Source: Auritidibacter sp. Marseille-P8566
GTDB lineage: Bacteria; Bacteroidota; Bacteroidia; Flavobacteriales; Flavobacteriaceae
Direction of reading: 5' to 3'
Assembly (NCBI GenBank): GCA_943325595.2
Contig: CALPQA020000026.1
Location: 1 to 10,683, forward strand
DNA: 10,683 bases
The position numbers were made by a program, and so were the translations under genes. This document shows positions 5,230-10,683 of the stretch, in pieces (position 1 is the first letter of the stretch; each line of letters begins with the position of its first letter). A model generated the notes under the pieces. The model was not told the DNA's origin, made no database searches, and saw only the letters and a list, made by a program, of their open reading frames with translations.

Positions 5230-5826
5230 ATGAAATCAATTGCACTTATCTTTATTGTGTCAGTAACTAGTTTATTCACTCCAGTTACATCTAATGACAT
5301 TTTAGTTTATGATTTGATTGTGTCTGGAGAAAAAATAGGAACTGTAACTGCCACCAAAAAAGTAGAAGGAAATAAAATTATTTATACTTCAAATAGTGAT
5401 GCTACTACTTCAATGCTTTTTAAAATTGATATAAAAACACGAATGACTGTTGTTTATAAAAATAATATTCTTCAAGAAAGTAGTTACCAATTTTATAAAA
5501 ATGGTAAATTAAAGGAAGAAGCAAATGTTACTTTATCCAATGGTATTTATTCTATTATTCACGACAAAAAAGTTACAACTTACAACAAGAAAATAGTGAA
5601 AAGCACTATTATTTTGCCTTTTGAAAAACCCAACGATAAAGACAGTTATTTTGAAGAAGTTGAAGGTAATTTTAAAACTATAAAACTAATTAAAGAGAAT
5701 AATTATCAGTTGTATAATCAAAATAATACTCAAAAAGATGATTATAACTATAAAGATGGCAACTTGCAATCTTCTTTAGTTAGAAACACTTTAGTAGATT
5801 TTAAAATGGTTTTGAAAACTAAATAA
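5230..5826 (+). CDS. DUF6134 family exported protein, 198 aa
   Basis: A signal peptide covers about residues 1-20 (MKSIALIFIVSVTSLFTPVT), with no lipobox cysteine, so the mature protein is probably periplasmic. The mature part starts with YDLIVSGEKIGTVTATKKVEG (27-47), the pattern of DUF6134, in which a strand, a GxxIGT turn and a second strand open a beta-rich domain. Alternating hydrophobic/polar strands continue through SYQFYKNGKLKEEANVTL and the C-terminal DFKMVLKTK. The function of the family is unknown. The gene lies 11 nt after the T9SS cargo gene and shares its promoter, so the two products may act together at the envelope. A weak terminator lies between it and the convergent DUF5686 frame. 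Confidence 0.83.
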   Translation: MKSIALIFIVSVTSLFTPVTSNDILVYDLIVSGEKIGTVTATKKVEGNKIIYTSNSDATTSMLFKIDIKTRMTVVYKNNILQESSYQFYKNGKLKEEANVTLSNGIYSIIHDKKVTTYNKKIVKSTIILPFEKPNDKDSYFEEVEGNFKTIKLIKENNYQLYNQNNTQKDDYNYKDGNLQSSLVRNTLVDFKMVLKTK

Positions 5827-5848
5827 TTTCAATTACAACCATTATATA

Positions 5849-5880
5849 TAGGTATTAAAAAATTACCTAAAGCTTTTTTT
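5849..5880 (+). terminator. weak candidate terminator after the DUF6134 gene
   Basis: TAGGTA (5849-5854) pairs with TACCTA (5864-5869) in a 6-bp stem with a 9-nt AT loop. A run of seven T residues follows at 5874-5880. The stem is short and the T-tract begins 4 nt after it. Its place between two convergent genes is the main support. Confidence 0.42.
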
Positions 5881-5909
5881 ATAATTATTTATAAATGGTT
5901 TCCAGTTAA

Positions 5910-8414
5910 TTAAAATGTTGTTTTTAGACCAACTCTAATTCCGAATTTTGGATTTACAGATCCATTAAAATTTTGAAAATCACTTCGCCAAATAAAATCT
6001 AATCTAAACGGTCTTACATTTCCATAACCAATGTTTTCAAAGCCAAAACCATATTCATAATAAAGTTTTGTTGGCGCAACATATAATATTGAAGATTGGT
6101 TTATTTCTTTACTACCATTAGAAATCGTTCCATAAACACCTCTAAAAGTAACTAAACTACGCCAGCTTAACTTTTTTATAATTGGAATTTTATTCATTAA
6201 AAAGCCATTAAAATGATGCTCAAAATGACCTTCTACATAAGTGTCAGCAACAAAATCATAATAATCTAACAACGCAAAAGTATTGGGTAATAAAAAATAA
6301 GTTTGATTAGAAGAAACTGCTGTAAGTATTGATAACGGTGTGGGTTCAAATGTTTTACCAGCACCAATTGTAGCGTCAAAAATACCAAATTTACCCAATG
6401 AAATAGGATTGTTATATAAAACTTGTAATCGATTGTAGTTAAAGTTACCTCCAAATACATTTTTATAACCTCGTTTGTAATTGAACATAAATGTAGGATG
6501 TAATTTGATACCTTGTTTTTCATCAACACCAAAACCTGAAACTTCTTTTCCTGGTGTATAAGTCAAATACAAATCAGATGTTAAATCGGTAGTTTCAGAT
6601 TTTATTTGCCCAGTATTAGTATCTAAATAATCTAGTGAAAATCTATTTGGAGCTGCTGATTTGATTATATTATGGGTAAGAGTTAGACCAAGATGTAAAT
6701 TTTTTGACGGTTCTACATCAAACCGAAACATACTTTTTTGAATTTTAGAAAGAAAGAAATTCTGACCTCTGTTAAACAATGCTTTCGAACCTTTGTCAGC
6801 TTCGGGCAAAAGATGAATACCATTAAATTGTGTCAAACCCATTTGTTCGTTATCTTTCAAAAACGCAGCACTTATGGTAGTTCTGGGAGTATTTGAAAGT
6901 AAATATCTAGCTTCTAAACCGTATTTAGTTATTTTATCTTTGCGACCATAAGCAGTAAATCCTTCTACTCTAAAACGATCATCTTCTGAAATAAATGTTC
7001 TAAAACCAAATCGCAATCGCAATCCTTCAATTTGATTTCTTGCTGCCGTTGTCCAAATATTACCAGTTTGAAACCCTTTGAATAGCGGAATATAACCGTC
7101 TGAAAGTATGTAAATAGTTCCAGTAACCGCTTTTATTTTTTTGCTATCTTTAATTACATTTACAAGTTTATATAAGTTTTTAGTTTCTTCATCTTGTTTC
7201 ATACTCCAATAAATGCTGTCTTTTTCAAACTGATTAGCATCTATTTGTTGCATTTGCGTATTATAAAAATCAGCTTCTTTTGGAATATTAAGTATGTAGT
7301 TACTAAACATTTCTTTTTTAACAACATATGCACCTTTTTCTTTTTCATCTTTTGTTAGTAGTGTGAAATCTCCTTTGTATTCATTTAATAATGGTAAGTA
7401 AATACTATCGCTTTGAATTGTAAATGTTTTTGTTAATTCAAAATTTCTAACGAAATTTAAATTCATTTTTCTAGGAGTTCGCATTTCAATTTCTGTTAAT
7501 GCAAAATTTTTAGTATCAACGGTAAAACTCCCTCTAAAAGCAAAGTCTCTGGGTTCTCTAGGAAAAAATCGAATGGTATATTGTTTTTTATCAGCTACAA
7601 ATGTACTGTCGGTTAGTTCATAATCGTAGGTTCCAAAACCTTCAGATGAAATTGGGCTTACAAAATTTTTATTTAAAATTGTTATGTTGTTTTGATATAC
7701 ATCTATCTCTTGAAATGTATTTGCAATATTTTCGAATATTTTTCCTTCTTGTTTAATACCAATAGTTCTTTCTCCATCAATATCTATTCGTTCCTTGTTT
7801 ATAATATTGTTTCCATATATTTTCTCATTTCTTTCAACTAATTCAATTGGAACATAAAATTTATTGTCAATATTGGTTTTCATTTTTAATGCAATACTAT
7901 CAAAATCTTTTTTTAATGCTTTTTTGACAAATGCAGTATCTAAATTGTCAATCCCTAATTCTACTGTTGAATATTTTTCATACTCATAGGTTTTAGAAAG
8001 CTTTAATCCGTTTTGCTTTTTGTTTTTCCAGATATTTTCTAGAATTTTATAAGCTGGGTTTTCTTTCTTTTTTAATCGTATTTTTGATCTAGATTTTACA
8101 ATAACTTCGTTTAGTGTTGAAGCTTGTTCTTTTAGTGCAATAGTTAAGTTATTGGTATATTGATTTTCGAGATGAATTATTTTATTTTCAAATCCCATAC
8201 AACTAATAGTAATATCAGAATAATGGTTGTTTGATTTTAATGTAAAAGCCCCAGCAGAATTGGTTAATGTACCTTCGGTTGAACCTAAAAATAGTATATT
8301 GGCATTAGCGATAGGCTTGTTTTTTTCATCTGTAAGATTGCCTTTTACACTGGTTTGACTTGACATAAAGTTAGAAATTAATAGAAAACCAAAAAAGATA
8401 TTGTTGGTTTTCAT
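5910..8414 (-). other. DUF5686 / carboxypeptidase-regulatory-like outer-membrane module, 834 aa with its own start
   Basis: From the internal ATG (8414-8412) the protein begins MKTNNIFFGFLLISNFMSSQ, a convincing Sec signal peptide. Next comes a CarboxypepD_reg-like beta-sandwich, about module residues 21-105 (VKGNLTDEKNKPIANANI, TNSAGAFTL, ISCMGFENK, LNEVIVKS), as found at the N-terminus of many Bacteroidota outer-membrane proteins. A basic linker (KIRLKKKENPAYKILENIW) leads into the DUF5686 region, which fills the rest. Its last 350 residues consist of alternating strands with many Tyr/Phe and glycine turns, ending FGIRVGLKTTF. The terminal Phe and this pattern indicate an outer-membrane beta-barrel. 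The substrate of the family is unknown. I consider this start the likeliest biological start of the DUF5686 protein. Confidence 0.75.
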
Positions 8415-9248
8415 TATTATAACTTTGGATTTTACTTTATGTTTTGAGCATTTATCTTTTTCAACAAATGGTCTTACAATTAGCTTTTTGAAACTCTCGT
8501 TATCTTCACGAATCATATTGGTATCTACACCACAAATAATCTCGGATTGTTTTAATTGATGAAATGTAGAAAATAATTGATCCCATATTGTAAGCACATC
8601 GCCAAAATTACTATCTGTATAAGGCAATTGATAATGGTGATGAATATGATGCGTGTTTGGTGTAACAAAAACTTTAGATATAATATCGTTTACTCTTTTA
8701 GGAAGCTTGGTTTTAGAATGTGAAATAATATTAGATGCACTTTGAATAAATTGTTTAAAAATAAGTACCCAAGGTGTAGCACCAACAAGGCAAATTACCA
8801 AAATTGAATAACTTACTCTTATAAATGTTTCCCCAGGATGTTCTCTAACTGTAGTTGAAATATCTACATCTAAATCACTATGATGAACTTGATGAAATTT
8901 CCAAAATATTGGTGTTTTGTGCATCATAAAATGATACAAATAATCAAATAAGTCAAGAATCACAAAAGCAATTATAAAAAACAGAAATGAGTTTTTTGAA
9001 ATAGGTAGTAAAAACATAACTCCCCACTGTTTAACCTCAATAAAATTGGAAGCAAACAATACCAGAATTGATAATGAAAATTGAACTGGAACTACAAAAA
9101 ACAAAAACTTTGCATTTAGAAAAGTATGTGTAAGTTTGGTTTTTATATTTTGAGAGAAAATAAAAAATTCTAAAACCCAAAAAAACACCAATACGCAAAT
9201 GAACAGTAAAATTTGAAATTCAAAGATATGATTAAGAAAATGTACCAT
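5910..9248 (-). CDS. continuous frame joining a sterol desaturase/fatty-acid hydroxylase domain to a DUF5686 outer-membrane protein, 1112 aa
   Basis: The frame runs without a stop from ATG at 9248 to TAA at 5910. Residues 1-278 form a membrane di-iron hydroxylase. Residues 279-1112 begin with a new Met and a signal peptide and form a complete DUF5686 protein with a CarboxypepD_reg-like domain. These families are normally separate genes. A protein that crosses the inner membrane several times and then must export 800 residues to the outer membrane would be very unusual. I therefore suspect two adjacent genes whose intervening stop was lost by mutation or by a sequencing error. In the other two frames TAA codons occur at several points in the 35 nt before the internal ATG at 8414, so a one-base shift would restore a normal end. 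Two module entries give details. The upstream region is shared with the divergent PAP2 gene. Confidence 0.82.
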   Translation of the reverse strand: MVHFLNHIFEFQILLFICVLVFFWVLEFFIFSQNIKTKLTHTFLNAKFLFFVVPVQFSLSILVLFASNFIEVKQWGVMFLLPISKNSFLFFIIAFVILDLFDYLYHFMMHKTPIFWKFHQVHHSDLDVDISTTVREHPGETFIRVSYSILVICLVGATPWVLIFKQFIQSASNIISHSKTKLPKRVNDIISKVFVTPNTHHIHHHYQLPYTDSNFGDVLTIWDQLFSTFHQLKQSEIICGVDTNMIREDNESFKKLIVRPFVEKDKCSKHKVKSKVIIMKTNNIFFGFLLISNFMSSQTSVKGNLTDEKNKPIANANILFLGSTEGTLTNSAGAFTLKSNNHYSDITISCMGFENKIIHLENQYTNNLTIALKEQASTLNEVIVKSRSKIRLKKKENPAYKILENIWKNKKQNGLKLSKTYEYEKYSTVELGIDNLDTAFVKKALKKDFDSIALKMKTNIDNKFYVPIELVERNEKIYGNNIINKERIDIDGERTIGIKQEGKIFENIANTFQEIDVYQNNITILNKNFVSPISSEGFGTYDYELTDSTFVADKKQYTIRFFPREPRDFAFRGSFTVDTKNFALTEIEMRTPRKMNLNFVRNFELTKTFTIQSDSIYLPLLNEYKGDFTLLTKDEKEKGAYVVKKEMFSNYILNIPKEADFYNTQMQQIDANQFEKDSIYWSMKQDEETKNLYKLVNVIKDSKKIKAVTGTIYILSDGYIPLFKGFQTGNIWTTAARNQIEGLRLRFGFRTFISEDDRFRVEGFTAYGRKDKITKYGLEARYLLSNTPRTTISAAFLKDNEQMGLTQFNGIHLLPEADKGSKALFNRGQNFFLSKIQKSMFRFDVEPSKNLHLGLTLTHNIIKSAAPNRFSLDYLDTNTGQIKSETTDLTSDLYLTYTPGKEVSGFGVDEKQGIKLHPTFMFNYKRGYKNVFGGNFNYNRLQVLYNNPISLGKFGIFDATIGAGKTFEPTPLSILTAVSSNQTYFLLPNTFALLDYYDFVADTYVEGHFEHHFNGFLMNKIPIIKKLSWRSLVTFRGVYGTISNGSKEINQSSILYVAPTKLYYEYGFGFENIGYGNVRPFRLDFIWRSDFQNFNGSVNPKFGIRVGLKTTF
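8415..9248 (-). other. sterol desaturase / fatty-acid hydroxylase superfamily module, residues 1-278
   Basis: An integral-membrane di-iron oxygenase of the FA_hydroxylase family, expected to hydroxylate or desaturate a lipid in the inner membrane. Hydrophobic segments lie at about residues 8-31, 47-70, 78-100 and 144-168. The histidine clusters are intact: H106-x3-H110 (HFMMH), H119-x2-H122-H123 (HQVHH), H137 in REHPGE, and H201-x2-H204-H205 (NTHHIHHHY). The C-terminal part, TIWDQLFSTFHQL (220-232), is also typical of the family. The length to residue about 260 is normal for a complete family member, which supports an original stop near residue 270-278. The substrate cannot be read from the sequence; sterols, carotenoids and fatty acids are all possible for the superfamily. 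Confidence 0.83.
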
Positions 9249-9275
9249 CTTATTGCGTTTTAATTAATATTACTA

Positions 9276-9302
9276 CAATAGTAGGCTTTCATTCTACCTC
9301 AA
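9276..9302 (-). promoter_or_regulatory. weak candidate promoter for the minus-strand hydroxylase/DUF5686 frame
   Basis: On the minus strand TTG (9302-9300) and TACTATTG (9283-9276) are separated by 16 nt. The -7 element differs from TAnnTTTG at one base and the spacing is short. The start codon lies 27 nt further on. The tandem repeats at 9305-9330 abut its upstream side. Confidence 0.3.
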
Positions 9303-9304
9303 TT

Positions 9305-9330
9305 CTATCTGAAATCTATCTGAAATCTAT
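9305..9330. repeat. 11-bp tandem direct repeat in the divergent promoter region
   Basis: CTATCTGAAAT occurs at 9305-9315 and again at 9316-9326, followed by CTAT at 9327-9330. This gives about 2.4 perfect copies of an 11-bp unit, one per helical turn. Direct repeats with 10-11 bp spacing are the usual form of binding sites for OmpR/PhoB-type response regulators, and a response regulator gene begins at 10572. The link is inference. Confidence 0.6.
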
Positions 9331-9448
9331 TGTTTCATTTTAAAATTCAGAATACTAATACTATCTTACTAACCATAGAATTAAAATAGATTTTGTTTAT
9401 AAAATTGCATCAAAATTATTTTCAATTAAATTACATACGACATAGAAA

Positions 9449-10492
9449 ATGAGAAATCATAAATTAAATTGTATTTTTAAATTTTTGTTTGATAAAAACA
9501 CAAGAACAAGAAAAATTGTGATTATAATTTCATTTATTTTATGCTATTCAAATATAAAAGCCCAAGAAAAAGATACCATTACAAAACCAATTATAGAAAA
9601 TTTAAACTATCAACAGTTTAGAATAAATGATAATTTAACGTATCAATATTCAAAACCTAAATTCTTTGATTTCATTACAAAAGTGCCACACGATTTTGGT
9701 CTAATGGGAAATTTGCTGATACAAAAAAATAACTTAATTTGGTTTGGTGTATCAGTTGGAACTACTGCTGTATTACTTCCGATTGACCAACAAATAATAA
9801 ACGGTTCGAGAGATTTTGGGCAACAAATAGGATTGCAAGAAAATCATACCTATTCAGGACCTTTAAAAATGTTTCCTAAAAATATAAATTCTGGAATTTA
9901 TAGAGTTGGAAACGGATTTACAGCACTTTTAGTTGGTGGAGGATTATTGGTTTATGGTTTGTCTAATGATGATTATAGAGCGATACATACCTCAAGTGAA
10001 TTGATGGAAGGATTGATTGCTTCTGGATTGTTAGTACAACCAATAAAACGAATTACAGGTCGTGAAAGTCCATTTATTGCAGAGCAAAATGGAAATAAAG
10101 GTGGCGATTGGAATTTCTTTCCTTCGTTTACCGCTTATCAAAAAAATACTCCATATTATGATGCAATGCCTTCGGGACATATTACAACATTAATGACAAC
10201 AATAATGATACTTTCTGAAAATTATAAAGAAGTAAAATGGATACAACCAGTTGGTTTTGGACTAATTGGATTAATGGGTTTTGAAATGTTGCAAAGTAAA
10301 GTGCATTGGATTTCGGATTATCCAATCGCCATTTTTATGGGATATATAATTGGAAAAAGCATTGTTAAATCAAGGATTACAGAAATAAAAAACAATAAAG
10401 TTGGAGTTTTAAAAACGTTTCAGCCGAAGTTTCATTATTCCTTTAATTCAAATCAAAATTATACATTAGCAAGAGTAAATATGGTTTTTTAA
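9449..10492 (+). CDS. exported PAP2 superfamily phosphatase, 347 aa
   Basis: A lipid-phosphatase-type membrane enzyme. Residues 22-38 form a signal peptide or N-terminal helix (KIVIIISFILCYSNIKA) after an unusually long basic N-region. Further hydrophobic segments lie at about 96-112, 157-172, 186-197, 264-280 and 291-305. The three PAP2 motifs are present in order. Motif 1 is KRITGRESP (200-208). Motif 2 is AMPSGH (239-244), with H244 as acid/base. Motif 3 is KVHWISD (284-290), with H286 as the nucleophile and D290. The Arg normally six residues before the motif 3 His is Met280 here, a variation I believe occurs in some Bacteroidota homologues. Such enzymes remove phosphate from membrane lipids such as undecaprenyl or lipid A phosphates. 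The gene is divergent from the hydroxylase/DUF5686 frame and lies 79 nt upstream of a response regulator on the same strand. Confidence 0.88.
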   Translation: MRNHKLNCIFKFLFDKNTRTRKIVIIISFILCYSNIKAQEKDTITKPIIENLNYQQFRINDNLTYQYSKPKFFDFITKVPHDFGLMGNLLIQKNNLIWFGVSVGTTAVLLPIDQQIINGSRDFGQQIGLQENHTYSGPLKMFPKNINSGIYRVGNGFTALLVGGGLLVYGLSNDDYRAIHTSSELMEGLIASGLLVQPIKRITGRESPFIAEQNGNKGGDWNFFPSFTAYQKNTPYYDAMPSGHITTLMTTIMILSENYKEVKWIQPVGFGLIGLMGFEMLQSKVHWISDYPIAIFMGYIIGKSIVKSRITEIKNNKVGVLKTFQPKFHYSFNSNQNYTLARVNMVF

Positions 10493-10571
10493 ACCAATGT
10501 TTGCAAATCTTGATTAATTTTATGGTTTTTATTGGAAATCATATTCTAATACTAAATTAAGCATTTATATT

Positions 10572-10683
10572 ATGAAAATATTATTAATTGAGGACGAACC
10601 CGAATTACAGAAAAGCATCAAACAATACCTTGAAATGGAAGGTAATGTAGTTGAATTTGCAGCTGATTATAGCAAAGCTGCAC
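10572..10683 (+). CDS. response regulator, N-terminal receiver domain only (partial at window end)
   Basis: Thirty-seven codons are visible: a first strand KILLIEDE with the acidic pair E7/D8 used for metal binding in receiver domains, the helix PELQKSIKQYLEMEG, and a second strand VVEFAADYSKAA. The phospho-acceptor Asp, expected near residue 51, and the output domain lie beyond the window. The opening resembles OmpR/PhoB-family regulators such as those paired with sensor kinases in Bacteroidota, but the class cannot be confirmed. It follows the PAP2 gene by 79 nt on the same strand. No clear promoter or terminator was found in that gap, so co-transcription is possible. Confidence 0.85.
   Translation, partial: MKILLIEDEPELQKSIKQYLEMEGNVVEFAADYSKAA

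Noticed and set aside
6266..6532. 88-codon minus-strand frame inside the DUF5686 coding region
   Set aside because: Out-of-frame shadow on the same strand as the DUF5686 gene.
10494..10535. CCAAT/ATTGG inverted repeat after the PAP2 gene as a terminator
   Set aside because: Only 5 bp with a 32-nt loop and no following T-tract.

Overview
The window looks like chromosomal DNA of a member of the Flavobacteriaceae, probably Flavobacterium or a close relative. It is AT-rich, it encodes a secreted protein with a type IX secretion (T9SS) C-terminal sorting signal, it carries Bacteroidota-specific families (DUF5675, DUF6134, DUF5686), its leaders lack Shine-Dalgarno motifs, and several genes are preceded by the Bacteroidota promoter pattern TTG...TAnnTTTG. 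Family names come from recognising the sequences, not from a search.

Region 1 (about 130-1832, + strand) is a compact accessory operon in visibly less AT-rich DNA. It holds an unrecognised 251-aa protein, a DUF5675 protein, a 75-aa membrane protein and a 58-aa membrane protein that overlaps the previous gene by 14 nt. A clear intrinsic terminator ends it. The combination resembles a phage-derived lysis or wall-acting cassette. Region 2 (1844-2520, - strand) is a convergent pair: a 155-aa DUF6943-like protein followed by a 59-aa protein.

Region 3 (2521-3988) is about 1.47 kb without a convincing gene, and it is the most unusual part of the window. It is packed with at least eight inverted repeats, most with 15-31 bp stems. 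Every purine/pyrimidine-preserving mismatch in these stems (13 of 13 counted) is a G-T pair on the + strand and none is A-C. This is what selection on a + strand RNA fold would give. Two of the hairpins (2945-3026 and 3273-3352) are related to each other, and their stems differ by compensatory changes. A good promoter match (3397-3425), three closely packed hairpins and a T-tract outline a possible ncRNA of about 300 nt at 3432-3729.

Region 4 (3989-5826, + strand) encodes two exported proteins in tandem: a T9SS cargo protein with a GATase/DUF4350-like domain, and a DUF6134 protein. Region 5 (5910-9248, - strand) is one uninterrupted 1112-codon frame. It joins an N-terminal membrane fatty-acid hydroxylase/sterol desaturase (residues 1-278) to a complete outer-membrane DUF5686 protein with its own signal peptide (from residue 279). 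This is either a real fusion or two genes whose separating stop codon is missing.

Region 6 (9249-10683) is a divergent promoter region with an 11-bp tandem repeat, then an exported PAP2-type phosphatase, then the first 37 codons of a response regulator that runs off the window. Regions 5 and 6 suggest an envelope-lipid theme (lipid hydroxylase, outer-membrane protein, PAP2 phosphatase) next to a two-component regulator. That functional link is inference.
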